From: Candidatus Sumerlaeota bacterium
GTDB taxonomy: Bacteria > Sumerlaeota > Sumerlaeia > JADFCT01
Assembly (NCBI GenBank): GCA_017161665.1
Contig: JADFCT010000089.1
Location: 1-11,019 of the forward strand
Direction of reading: 5' to 3'
DNA length: 11,019 bases
Shown piece by piece: positions 1 through 6,674 of this stretch. The position numbers and the translations under genes are program-made. Position 1 is the first letter of the stretch; each line of letters begins with the position of its first letter. The notes beneath the pieces were generated by a model. The model saw only the letters and a list, made by a program, of their open reading frames with translations. It searched no databases and had not been told where the DNA came from.

Positions 1-689
1 AGCCGTCGTCGCAATGTAAACACCCGTGATTCTGAATCCGCATTGACAACCATCGTCTCGACCCGAACCGTCGCCTTCGCATCAGAAATATCCGGCGTCG
101 TCACATAGACGCCCCACGGCGCAATATGCAGAGGATCGGTAATGCGAAGTCGGACATGACGATAAATCCCCGAGCCAGTGTACCAACGGGAATCGGCGAC
201 TTTCGAATGATCCACCCGAACGGCCAGCAGATTGGGACGCCCCCAGCGGATATGGGGCGTCAGATCCAGATGGAAACTGGAATAGCCATAAGGACGCCCG
301 CCCACCAAATGGCCATTGATCCAGACCTGGGCATTGCAGTAAACGCCATCGAATTCGATGGATACAAGACGCCCGGCCTCCGATGCGGCAAGATCAAACT
401 TCCGCCGGTACCACCCCACCCCGCCGGGCGCATACCCGGTTCCGCTGGCGTATTCAGGACCGAACGGCCCCTCAATGCTCCAGTCATGGGGCAGCTGAAC
501 CTCTCGCCATTGGGTGTCGTCAAAACGGGGATCGTGCGCCGCCGGGAAATCGCCTCGTGAAAATCGCCAGTCAAAATCCATATCTACCATATCACGGCCC
601 GTGGCGGCGGCGAATGTCGCCAACAGGCAAACCACCAGCATTCCAACCCATCCCCCTCTCCCCAGGACTTGCTCATTGTGCTGATTCAT
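1..689 (-). CDS. Exported GH2 beta-galactosidase-like glycoside hydrolase (N-terminal part, cut by window edge)
   Basis: The minus-strand frame is open from an ATG at 689 to the window edge (229 residues). A strong GGAGG lies 6 nt upstream. Residues 1-30 look like a Sec signal peptide: a charged start, a hydrophobic core (WVGMLVVCLLATF) and an AAA/AT cleavage region. Residues 38-185 match the GH2 sugar-binding jelly-roll domain, with FDWRFSRGDF, LPHDWSIEGPF (67-77), GVGWYRRKF (90-98), the QVWING turn (121-126) and RWYTGSGIYRHVRL (168-181). The last of these is very characteristic of GH2 beta-galactosidases. The beta-sandwich domain begins around 190. The catalytic TIM barrel with its two glutamates lies outside the window, so the exact sugar specificity (galactosidase, glucuronidase or mannosidase) cannot be read; the motifs favour beta-galactosidase. 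The expected role is breakdown of extracytoplasmic glycans. No convincing promoter is visible upstream. Confidence 0.88.
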   Translation of the reverse strand, partial: MNQHNEQVLGRGGWVGMLVVCLLATFAAATGRDMVDMDFDWRFSRGDFPAAHDPRFDDTQWREVQLPHDWSIEGPFGPEYASGTGYAPGGVGWYRRKFDLAASEAGRLVSIEFDGVYCNAQVWINGHLVGGRPYGYSSFHLDLTPHIRWGRPNLLAVRVDHSKVADSRWYTGSGIYRHVRLRITDPLHIAPWGVYVTTPDISDAKATVRVETMVVNADSESRVFTLRRR

Positions 690-695
690 TGCCTT

Positions 696-700
696 CCTCC
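696..700 (-). promoter_or_regulatory. Shine-Dalgarno of the GH2 gene
   Basis: GGAGG on the minus strand lies 6 nt before the ATG at 689. It fixes that start and places the signal peptide at the true N-terminus. Confidence 0.75.
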
Positions 701-984
701 ATTAATTCATTTTCCCGAAACCAATAAACGCTCATCAAGCAAATGAGGCTGCCGTGGCTATTCCAGCGTTTTCAAGGGATCAAACATGTCGATCTTTGAT
801 TACAACTCACGGCGGGGCGAGAAAAAAGGGTCCCGGACGCCCGCAAAAAAAGAGGTGAAAGAAACACGCATCAACCAAACAGAAGGCTCGCCCCCCTGTG
901 ATAAGCGCCCCTCCTTCCAATGGCCGTTTTCACGAGTCGCACGACTTTTATCCTTGTAGATCAGTGGCTTGCTGCATTCCATTG

Positions 985-1079
985 TGCGCCAGCGAAGCCC
1001 CGACGGGGCGTCTTATACGAGCCAGGATCGAGCGACCGAAGGGGAGTGGCATGGGAAGAGAGATTGGGGCGCTGGCGCA
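985..1079. repeat. Palindromic intergenic element with nested GC hairpin
   Basis: Perfect 10-nt inverted arms TGCGCCAGCG (985-994) and CGCTGGCGCA (1070-1079) enclose a hairpin GCCCC-GAC-GGGGC (997-1009). This is followed by a TATACGAGCC-type linker and a purine-rich segment. CCCC at 998-1001 could pair instead with GGGG at 1066-1069, which would extend the outer stem. From memory it resembles recurrent intergenic palindromes containing CCCCGACGGGG that are scattered through planctomycete-like and other PVC/FCB genomes. That likeness is recollection, not a search result. It could be a REP-like mobile element, a transcript-end structure for either neighbour, or a structured RNA. Confidence 0.5.
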
Positions 1080-1180
1080 ATTGTTGCCGCGAAGCAAGCA
1101 ACCGTGACGGCGCCGACAGCGGCTCGCGAGCCATTTATTCGGTTGATGCCGACCGCGTCTGGCCCAAGCAATGAGGCGGA

Positions 1181-2509
1181 TTAACAGGCGCCATGATGTC
1201 CAATGATCCATCCCGCCGTATGGAGCGCCGCCATGCCCCCGACAGCGAAGAGCGTGGCGGGCTTGTGGGCCGAATCTTCCGACACCCAGTAGCGCCAGGT
1301 CCACAACGATGCGGGGAGGGCGCCGACGGCGTAAAGATTCCAGTCATCCAGCACACCCAAGGCCGGGCGCCAGCCATAGAGATACAGCGCCATGGCCGCC
1401 AGACCAATGAACAGGTGGCGATCCGTGTCGTCCCTCCCCCACCCCGACCGAAGGACAACTGCGACCATGAACAGCCATCCAGGGAATAATAAGGCCAGCA
1501 ACTGAGTCTGCTCCCACATGGTCTTCCATGACGGAAAGTACAGATTCCGACTGGCATGAAAGGCATGGGTTTCACGAAAGGCGCTCAGGGGCAGATGGGT
1601 GAAATGAAGCGCTATAACCACCAAGGCGAAAATGGCCAGGGCGAAAAAGCCGGCGATCAGGCTCTCAGCCCATCGCCCCTGGCGAATAAGCCTCCAGAAG
1701 AGCCAGATCACCGCCGGCGCAAAAAAAAGGGCCAGCAGGTGACTGCACACAGCCAGCGCCCACACCCCTACCACCCAGGCTAGCGGCGCCCGGTCTCGCA
1801 GGTGCAAAGCCGCCAGCAGCCAGTAAGCCATCCCGAGCGTGGCGGTCAGTGTGTAGTTTTCCACATCGCCGAAAAACAATTGCGCGTACCCGCCAGTAAC
1901 GACCAACGCCACAAAAACCAAAGCCCGCCCCCCGCACAGGAGCCGACCATAAAGGGCCAACAGGATCAGGAAAACGCCACCACACAGGACGGACTGGATC
2001 TGACAGGTCGTTTGCGCCGTGACCCCCCAATGGCGCCGCGCCCATCCGCCGAACCGATAATGGAAATAAAACTCCAGCATTTCATCATGCGTGAGGCTCA
2101 TTTGTCCGCCAGCGTCATATTCCTGAATCGCCGATAGTAGCCCCCGGCCGTCTGCGTTCAAATGGTTGCTCCGCATAAGCCAGAACGCCGCCATGGCCAC
2201 CCCAATGACCGCCACGCCGAAGAGACGGCGCCGGTAAAGCGTTTCCGTAAGCCGTTCGATCCAGCAACGACCTCTTTCGGGAAACCGCCAAAGCCACAGA
2301 GTCCCAAGCGCCGTCAGGCTGGCCGCAGCAATAGCCAGCCCGGACGGTGTGCGCGTCCATTGGTTAAATCCAAACCATCCTTCCGGCGATTGGGGGCCTG
2401 GACCGGCCCATCCGGCCGCCGCGTACAAGCCGGCCATCACGCCTACCAAACTCGCAGGGATCAACGGGTGTAACAAAGCCCGGCGCCAAGAGGGGATCGG
2501 ATCATTCAT
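1181..2509 (-). CDS. Polytopic membrane protein, GT-C glycosyltransferase-like
   Basis: This is a 442-residue protein with about ten hydrophobic segments (for example around 15-35, 57-75, 97-112, 172-190, 194-211, 222-236, 243-270, 282-301, 336-353 and 366-379). Conserved-looking features are an early periplasmic-loop acidic patch (NHLNADGRGLL, 115-125), the signature FFGDVENYT (212-220) and LGVLDDWNLYA (384-394). The G-D/Y-V-E-N-Y and D-W-(D/N)-L signatures recall uncharacterised GT-C-fold membrane proteins in planctomycetes and relatives. Such enzymes use polyprenyl-phosphate sugars on the outer face of the membrane. I chose the ATG at 2509 because it overlaps the upstream gene by 8 nt, as expected for translational coupling, and gives a normal membrane-protein N-terminus. 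An in-frame ATG at 2566 adds 19 unlikely residues inside the upstream gene. Donor and acceptor are unknown, and an O-antigen-ligase-like role is possible. Confidence 0.75.
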   Translation of the reverse strand: MNDPIPSWRRALLHPLIPASLVGVMAGLYAAAGWAGPGPQSPEGWFGFNQWTRTPSGLAIAAASLTALGTLWLWRFPERGRCWIERLTETLYRRRLFGVAVIGVAMAAFWLMRSNHLNADGRGLLSAIQEYDAGGQMSLTHDEMLEFYFHYRFGGWARRHWGVTAQTTCQIQSVLCGGVFLILLALYGRLLCGGRALVFVALVVTGGYAQLFFGDVENYTLTATLGMAYWLLAALHLRDRAPLAWVVGVWALAVCSHLLALFFAPAVIWLFWRLIRQGRWAESLIAGFFALAIFALVVIALHFTHLPLSAFRETHAFHASRNLYFPSWKTMWEQTQLLALLFPGWLFMVAVVLRSGWGRDDTDRHLFIGLAAMALYLYGWRPALGVLDDWNLYAVGALPASLWTWRYWVSEDSAHKPATLFAVGGMAALHTAGWIIGHHGAC

Positions 2510-4151
2510 GGGGAGTGGTGGCTTTGAGTGGACCATAAAAGGGCGACCGGGTGTCCACATACACACGATGGGTCACATCCACGTTGTCGATACGATAATA
2601 GAAGGGGAACAGGGGTTCAAAATGGCGGAACTCCGGATGACCGATGATGTCGCCCATCATGCCGCGGTAGTGATAATGGACGAGGGTAATGACATCGGGC
2701 CGGCGGGCAAAGAGGATATCCGCATCAAATCCTTCCGAAAAATCCCGATCGTTCAGGCCGCTGAGGTCAATGATCTCAGCCTTGGGATTATAAAAGCCCA
2801 GCATCCCCACCTCGGTGGCAGCGATCCGCATTCCATCCGAATGGTCTTCCAGGAATCGAATCTGCTGCATGGCCTGATGGTTTTCGCCAATCAGGACGCG
2901 CCGGCTCTGCTCGCCCCCACTGACGGAGAACAGATACAAATGCCAGAAATTCCAGGCCAGGCCAATCACAATCAGTCCACACAATCCGGCGGCCAGAGAA
3001 CGGTTCAACGGACTATCCGGCCCTCGGCGCGTGTGTTCATCAACTGCCGCAACCGGGGCATGATATCGATTCAGACATTGACCGGCCAACGCCACAGCAA
3101 GGGGGAGGAGGGGTTGATAGAAGCGAAACATATACCCCATAATTGGCACGGTGGAGAACCAATAAACGATCAGTCCCATCAAGGGCGCCCAAATCCAGGC
3201 CGTATCTCTTCGGAGTCCGGGAGTGGCGATCGCCACTGGCAGGGCGATCAGAAAGAGCGCATAGTGGCGGAGGTATTCAAAGGCCAGTCCATGCAGTTCC
3301 CGCTCGCTTTCCGTATCATAGTTCTCATAAATCATGTGTCCGCCGGACTTGATATAAGCGGGCCAAGGGATAAGAGAACCAACGACCACCACTTTGAACA
3401 AGGCGTAAAGGGCCCCTGCTGCGACGACAACGCCCAGGGCCATTCCAAAAACGCGCCCCCCTCCCGTCGAGCGAGACCGGTGTTTGAAAAGGAGCAATGC
3501 CGGAGCGCCCAAGGCGTACAGTCCCATTTCGGGCCGAACAAGAACACATGCAAAAGCGACCAGTCCCGCGCCCGCGGCCGCGCCCCACGGTAGCCGCCCG
3601 GTCTCCGGCGTTTTGTTCACGGAGTCCAACAAACGCTCCAGACGCAAGAACAGGTGAAGCGACAAGGCTGTCAGGGCGACGGCGAGCAGCGTTTCCATGC
3701 CGGATCGGGCCGCGGCCTCGAAAGCGGGATCCAGCAAAAGCCACAATCCGATCCAGAGTCCGTGAACCGGACGGGGCCCCGCGGGCCAGGCGCTTCGGCC
3801 CAACCGATACAGGGCAAAGAGCCAGAATCCGGCTGAAATCATCAGAGCATGACGGAGCATGAGGACCGGATCGCTTCGCATCCAATCCGCCGCGGCTGTG
3901 GCCACCACACAGACGGCCAGCCACAAAGGGGCCGTAACGCCATCGGCCGGTCCCTTTCCCGGATTCCAGGCATAAAAATCACCGTTCAGTGTATTGCGGG
4001 CATATCGGAGGAAAATATAGGCGTCATCCACACAGGCGCGCACCATCCATCCGTTACGCAGGAAGATGAGGGCCATGAGAGCAGCCAAGGCCACCACCAG
4101 CGTCCAACGCTCCTCGCGATTGGCATCCATTTGAGGGCCTATCGAAATCAT
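2502..4151 (-). CDS. GT-C family membrane glycosyltransferase (DDAYI type)
   Basis: This is a 549-residue polytopic protein. After the first membrane helix (about 16-31) comes VRACVDDAYIFLRYARN (37-53), the acidic DD motif of GT-C enzymes in the first external loop, followed by NPG-x5-GVTAPLW (63-77). Further family-like landmarks are SGMETLL (150-156), VRPEMGLY (205-212), GSLIPWPAYIK (258-268), and a soluble C-terminal part with ATEVGMLGFYN and EIIDLSGLND (445-468). The pattern matches bacterial GT-C proteins related to mycobacterial AftB and similar transferases that use a polyprenyl-phosphate sugar. The sugar itself cannot be inferred. The gene starts 35 nt after purF and overlaps the next membrane gene by 8 nt, so the three probably share a transcript. 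The start at 4151 has TGGGA 4 nt upstream; ATG 4130 with an AGG 7 nt upstream is an equal alternative. Confidence 0.82.
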   Translation of the reverse strand: MISIGPQMDANREERWTLVVALAALMALIFLRNGWMVRACVDDAYIFLRYARNTLNGDFYAWNPGKGPADGVTAPLWLAVCVVATAAADWMRSDPVLMLRHALMISAGFWLFALYRLGRSAWPAGPRPVHGLWIGLWLLLDPAFEAAARSGMETLLAVALTALSLHLFLRLERLLDSVNKTPETGRLPWGAAAGAGLVAFACVLVRPEMGLYALGAPALLLFKHRSRSTGGGRVFGMALGVVVAAGALYALFKVVVVGSLIPWPAYIKSGGHMIYENYDTESERELHGLAFEYLRHYALFLIALPVAIATPGLRRDTAWIWAPLMGLIVYWFSTVPIMGYMFRFYQPLLPLAVALAGQCLNRYHAPVAAVDEHTRRGPDSPLNRSLAAGLCGLIVIGLAWNFWHLYLFSVSGGEQSRRVLIGENHQAMQQIRFLEDHSDGMRIAATEVGMLGFYNPKAEIIDLSGLNDRDFSEGFDADILFARRPDVITLVHYHYRGMMGDIIGHPEFRHFEPLFPFYYRIDNVDVTHRVYVDTRSPFYGPLKATTPHE

Positions 4152-4186
4152 TCAATCCCAGTTGCCGATGGAGTCACCCAAGGGAA

Positions 4187-5587
4187 TTACCTGCGGGCTT
4201 TTTCCATTATATCCTTCGTAAAATTCTCGGGACGACCGGCTTTATATTCGCCACTGAAACAGGCCAGACAGCAATTGGCTTCCCGTCCCGTGGCCTTCAA
4301 CAAGCCCTCAATACTCAGGTAGTACACAGAGTCGGCGCAAATGGCCTTGGCGATTTCATTCGGTTTCATGTTCGCGGCGATCAACTCAGCTGGATCGGGT
4401 GTGTCGATACCATAGAAACACGAATGCTTGATCGGCGGACTGCTGGAGAGGAAATGAATCTCCCGCGCGCCCGCCCGACGGAGCATGGTGACAATTTTCC
4501 GGCTGGTCGTCCCGCGGACAATGGAATCGTCCACCACAATAACGCGTTTGCCTTCCAAAACATACCGGACGGGATTATATTTGATTTTGGTGCCGAAGTG
4601 GCGAATTTTCTGATCGGGCTCGATAAAGGTTCGGCCGACATAATGGCTTCGGATCAGGCCGATTTCGTATGGGATGCCGGATTCCTGCGCGTATCCAAGC
4701 GCCGCCACATTGGATGAGTCGGGCACGGCGATGACCACGTCCCCATCAATAGGGCGCTCCAAAGCCAGCTGGCGACCCAGTTGCTTGCGGTTTTCATAGA
4801 CCGACTGATTCTCAACGACACTGTCCGGGCGGGAAAAATAAATATATTCGAACATGCACAGATGCTGTTTGGTCGTCATAAAGGGCTTTTCCGAATGAAG
4901 ACCATCACGATTGATCATGATGACCTCACCCGGCTCGAGTTCCCGGATCAATTCCCCATCCAGAATATCAAACGCGCAGGATTCGGAACTCAGCAGCCAA
5001 CTGCCGTCGACACGCCCCAGAACCAGTGGACGCAATCCGTGGGGATCGCGAATGCCGATCATGACGTCTTCGCTCATGAGAATCATGGAATAGGCGCCCT
5101 GCATTCGCTTCAGCGAAGGGAGCAAGGCGTCGCGGAGATCCTTGGTTCGGTTCTGAGCGATCAGGTGAATCAGAATTTCCGTATCCATGTGGGTTTGGAA
5201 AATGGCCCCATTGCTTTCAAGTTCCCGGCGCAATTCAAAGGCGTTGACCAGATTCCCGTTATGGGCCAGCGCAAGGGAACCGCCATGGTAGTTGGCCGCG
5301 ATGGGCTGGCAATTGGCAGACACGGATTGCCCCGTGGTGGAATACCGGACATGCCCCACGGCGATGTGGCCTTCCAGGCGGTCAAGATTGGGACGGTCAA
5401 AGACATTGCCGACAAGCCCCATGCCATGGTGGCGATACTGGCGGACGCCGTCGGACGAGACGATGCCGGCGGCCTCTTGTCCCCGGTGCTGAAGGGCGTA
5501 TAAGCCCAGATAAACCAATCGGGCGGCTTCCGCATTGCCATACACACCAAAAACACCGCATTCATCATAAATATGATCTTCGCTCAT
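4187..5587 (-). CDS. purF: Amidophosphoribosyltransferase
   Basis: PurF transfers ammonia from glutamine to PRPP to make phosphoribosylamine, the committed step of de novo purine synthesis in the cytosol. The 466 residues have the full family layout. A short propeptide precedes the nucleophile Cys10 (DECGVFGVYG), followed by LQHRGQEAAGIVS (32-44), the N-terminal glutaminase motifs GHVRYSTTG (78-86) and LAHNGNLVN (107-115), and the PRPP loop VIVVDDSIVRGTTS (349-362). Cys244, Cys390 and the CLAC pair (440/443) fit the four [4Fe-4S] ligands of the Bacillus-type enzyme, whose propeptide is removed and whose cluster is oxygen-sensitive. ATG 5587 is the only start that leaves a normal propeptide. 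purF is usually placed with other pur genes; here it is followed by two membrane glycosyltransferase-like genes and preceded by cysH. Confidence 0.97.
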   Translation of the reverse strand: MSEDHIYDECGVFGVYGNAEAARLVYLGLYALQHRGQEAAGIVSSDGVRQYRHHGMGLVGNVFDRPNLDRLEGHIAVGHVRYSTTGQSVSANCQPIAANYHGGSLALAHNGNLVNAFELRRELESNGAIFQTHMDTEILIHLIAQNRTKDLRDALLPSLKRMQGAYSMILMSEDVMIGIRDPHGLRPLVLGRVDGSWLLSSESCAFDILDGELIRELEPGEVIMINRDGLHSEKPFMTTKQHLCMFEYIYFSRPDSVVENQSVYENRKQLGRQLALERPIDGDVVIAVPDSSNVAALGYAQESGIPYEIGLIRSHYVGRTFIEPDQKIRHFGTKIKYNPVRYVLEGKRVIVVDDSIVRGTTSRKIVTMLRRAGAREIHFLSSSPPIKHSCFYGIDTPDPAELIAANMKPNEIAKAICADSVYYLSIEGLLKATGREANCCLACFSGEYKAGRPENFTKDIMEKARR

Positions 5588-5589
5588 TC

Positions 5590-5601
5590 GCGTCCAGACG
5601 C
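5590..5601 (-). promoter_or_regulatory. Small hairpin between Shine-Dalgarno and purF start
   Basis: The minus strand reads GCGTCTGGACGC directly before GA-ATG: a 4-5 bp stem around CTGG. The better Shine-Dalgarno (CGGAG, 5601-5605) is 13 nt from the ATG, too far unless this hairpin folds and shortens the gap. The weak GGA inside the loop is the alternative site. Translational tuning is inference. Confidence 0.3.
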
Positions 5602-5625
5602 TCCGTTCCTCATATAAGTGGGGGG

Positions 5626-5654
5626 GGTATAGATTGATCCGGCCGACGGGCCAA
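5626..5654 (-). promoter_or_regulatory. Candidate sigma70-type promoter of purF
   Basis: On the minus strand TTGGCC (5649-5654) is separated by 17 nt from TATACC (5626-5631); each matches the consensus at 4 of 6 positions. Initiation is predicted near 5619, giving a leader of about 32 nt. An eight-C tract on the transcribed-sense strand (5620-5627) runs through the end of the -10 box and the discriminator. Readthrough from cysH across the 162-nt gap is also possible. Confidence 0.35.
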
Positions 5655-5749
5655 AATCAAACGAAATTCCACGTGGCAAAAAAACCATCATTCCAAGGAA
5701 TATCCGCGCTTCCCTTGCGTCCAACAGGCCGAAACCACTCGCGGCGGCG

Positions 5750-6517
5750 CTAGATACCGCTTCCGTCCAGATGAATGCCACATTCCTTGGAATCGGCTTC
5801 GTCTTTCTGCCAGCGCCAACGTCCAGCCCGTGGGTCTTCCCAAGGCATGGTCGGCGTGGAACAGATGATGCAGCCAATACTCGTATAACCCTGAAGATAA
5901 AGTGGATTGATTGGAACCTCGTTCGCCTGGACATAGGCCTCAATCATTTCCAAATTCCAGTCGGCCAAGGGGGCCAGTTTCAATACTTTGCGTCCCAGCC
6001 GTTCGATAAACTCCACACGGGGGGCTTCGCGCCGCGCCGCGGACTGGTCCCGCCGCAGGCCCGTAATCCAGACATCGACGGTCTCCAGCGCCCGTTCGTT
6101 GGGTTCTACCTTGCGAATCCGACAGCAATACTCTTGCTTGGCTTTGTTGTCGAAAAACAGATATTCCCCATGGCGAGCGATCATTTTGCGCAATTTATCG
6201 GGATCGGGACCAAACCGCTCGACCACAATCCCATACCGCTCCTCAATCTGTTTGATCTGGTCATACGTCTCGGGATGGAGCCGCAACGTATCCACCGTCA
6301 CCACCCGCGGTTTGGGAGACTGGCGCGCAGCCATGTCAATCATGACACAGCCGGTATTCTGAAAACTCGTCATAATCGCGGCCCGGTCGCCGTGCTCGGA
6401 GACGGCCCAGCGCAACAGTTCTTCGGGGCCCATGGCCTCCAGGCGCCCCAACAAACTCCGACACGTTTCATCTGACCAGTTATCAAAGGGCGAGGTGGCG
6501 GGAACAGACTCACTCAT
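5750..6517 (-). CDS. cysH: Assimilatory adenylyl-sulfate (APS) reductase, [4Fe-4S] type
   Basis: The enzyme reduces APS (or PAPS) to sulfite using thioredoxin or a similar donor, in cytosolic sulfate assimilation. The 255 residues show the adenylyl-binding loop region MTSFQNTG (49-56), TVDTLRLHPETY (74-85), TGLRRDQSAAR (152-162), and a C-terminal KECGIHLDG whose Cys246 is the expected catalytic cysteine. Cys131-Cys132 (YCCRIRKVEP) and Cys216/Cys219 (GCIIC) give the CC...CxxC ligand set of the iron-sulfur APS-reductase class, unlike cluster-free enteric PAPS reductases. ATG 6517 is preferred because AAGGTG lies 6 nt upstream. A GTG at 6526, three codons upstream, sits inside that Shine-Dalgarno. 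The gene diverges from the sulfite-reductase-like gene, which supports the pathway assignment. Confidence 0.93.
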   Translation of the reverse strand: MSESVPATSPFDNWSDETCRSLLGRLEAMGPEELLRWAVSEHGDRAAIMTSFQNTGCVMIDMAARQSPKPRVVTVDTLRLHPETYDQIKQIEERYGIVVERFGPDPDKLRKMIARHGEYLFFDNKAKQEYCCRIRKVEPNERALETVDVWITGLRRDQSAARREAPRVEFIERLGRKVLKLAPLADWNLEMIEAYVQANEVPINPLYLQGYTSIGCIICSTPTMPWEDPRAGRWRWQKDEADSKECGIHLDGSGI

Positions 6518-6523
6518 GCGCTT

Positions 6524-6529
6524 CACCTT
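6524..6529 (-). promoter_or_regulatory. Shine-Dalgarno that decides the cysH start
   Basis: AAGGTG on the minus strand is followed by 6 nt and then the ATG at 6517. The upstream GTG candidate (6526) is part of this site, so translation from it is unlikely. Confidence 0.65.
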
Positions 6530-6560
6530 CTTGTTCGAATGTCGCGGGGGGCAACACGGA

Positions 6561-6590
6561 TTGACACGCGCGACTGCGGTTTACTAGACT
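6561..6590 (+). promoter_or_regulatory. Predicted sigma70-type promoter of the sulfite-reductase-like gene
   Basis: A perfect -35 TTGACA (6561-6566), an 18-nt spacer and TAGACT (6585-6590, 4 of 6) predict initiation near 6597 and a leader of about 88 nt. This placement argues against the in-frame GTG at 6598 as the start codon, because it would sit at the 5' end of the mRNA. Confidence 0.5.
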
Positions 6591-6611
6591 TTGCCCGGTG
6601 AGTGGAGTCAA
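6583..6611 (-). promoter_or_regulatory. cysH: Predicted divergent promoter of cysH
   Basis: On the minus strand TTGACT (6606-6611, 5 of 6) stands 17 nt from TCTAGT (6583-6588, 4 of 6). Initiation is predicted near 6576, giving a leader of about 59 nt. Its -10 box overlaps the -10 box of the rightward promoter around a shared CTAG core. Confidence 0.42.
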
Positions 6612-6646
6612 CGGCAAATTCCGATCAGAAATCGGGCCGAGCCGTT
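6610..6646 (+). promoter_or_regulatory. Two-tier leader hairpin upstream of the sulfite-reductase-like gene
   Basis: The outer stem AACGGC (6610-6615) pairs with GCCGTT (6641-6646). The inner stem CCGAT (6621-6625) pairs with ATCGG (6631-6635) around the loop CAGAA. The two stems are separated by a symmetric 5x5 internal loop. A short TTTT overlaps the 3' arm (6645-6648). It lies about 13 nt into the predicted mRNA and ends 38 nt before the ATG. It could be an attenuator or ligand/protein-binding leader; it matches no riboswitch class I recognise. Confidence 0.45.
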
Positions 6647-6669
6647 TTCCCCGTAAACACCCGACATTC

Positions 6670-6674
6670 AAGGA
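6670..6674 (+). promoter_or_regulatory. Shine-Dalgarno of the sulfite-reductase-like gene
   Basis: AAGGA lies 10 nt before the ATG at 6685. The spacing is a little long but acceptable, and it supports that start over the upstream GTG at 6598, which has no such site. Confidence 0.5.

Larger units (their letters stand above)
690..1180. other. Non-coding stretch of 491 nt between the GH2 gene and the membrane-protein operon
   Basis: No open frame here has a recognisable protein, a ribosome-binding site or codon use like the neighbours; the short frames of 60-120 codons read as noise or as antisense to the flanking gene. The stretch holds the end of the leftward purF/GT-C transcription unit and the start region of the leftward GH2 gene. 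Visible structure: the inverted-repeat element at 985-1079, a 12-nt palindrome GGCTCGCGAGCC at 1121-1132, a small CTCAT/ATGAG hairpin at 731-747, and A-rich patches around 830-860. No good intrinsic terminator (GC stem followed by a T run) was found for the unit ending at 1181. Confidence 0.7.

Noticed and set aside
126..574. Open frames on both strands inside the first 600 bases
   Set aside because: They lie across the GH2 gene in other frames. The GH2 frame carries a signal peptide, a strong ribosome-binding site and long stretches of family motifs.
934..949. GAGTCG-CA-CGACTT hairpin followed by T residues as a plus-strand terminator
   Set aside because: No plus-strand gene precedes it, and the stem is short with a two-base loop, so it is most likely chance.
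1121..1132. 12-nt perfect palindrome GGCTCGCGAGCC as an operator or terminator
   Set aside because: Too short and GC-rich to distinguish from chance in this composition. It has no T run in the leftward direction and no flanking gene start to regulate.
2510..2566. Upstream ATG at 2566 for the second membrane protein
   Set aside because: It lies 65 nt inside the preceding gene, has no ribosome-binding site and adds a hydrophilic tail. The 8-nt overlap start at 2509 fits coupling.
2349..3593. Long plus-strand open frame of 414 codons opposite the two membrane-protein genes
   Set aside because: It is antisense to two overlapping genes with clear membrane-protein composition and GT-C motifs. Its own translation is rich in His, Gln, Arg and Gly, with no domain and no ribosome-binding site. 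It is a by-product of GC-biased codon use on the other strand.
4781..5503. Plus-strand open frame of 240 codons opposite purF
   Set aside because: purF is certain from its motifs, and this frame is its antisense shadow with no recognisable features.
5691..5700. Palindrome TTCCAAGGAA, with a similar ATTCCTTGGAAT near 5779, as paired operators for purF
   Set aside because: The second copy falls in the coding end of cysH and is explained by codons. Two short palindromes are weak evidence for a regulator.
5771..6475. Plus-strand open frame of 234 codons opposite cysH
   Set aside because: cysH is supported by all its cysteine motifs and a Shine-Dalgarno; the antisense frame has neither.
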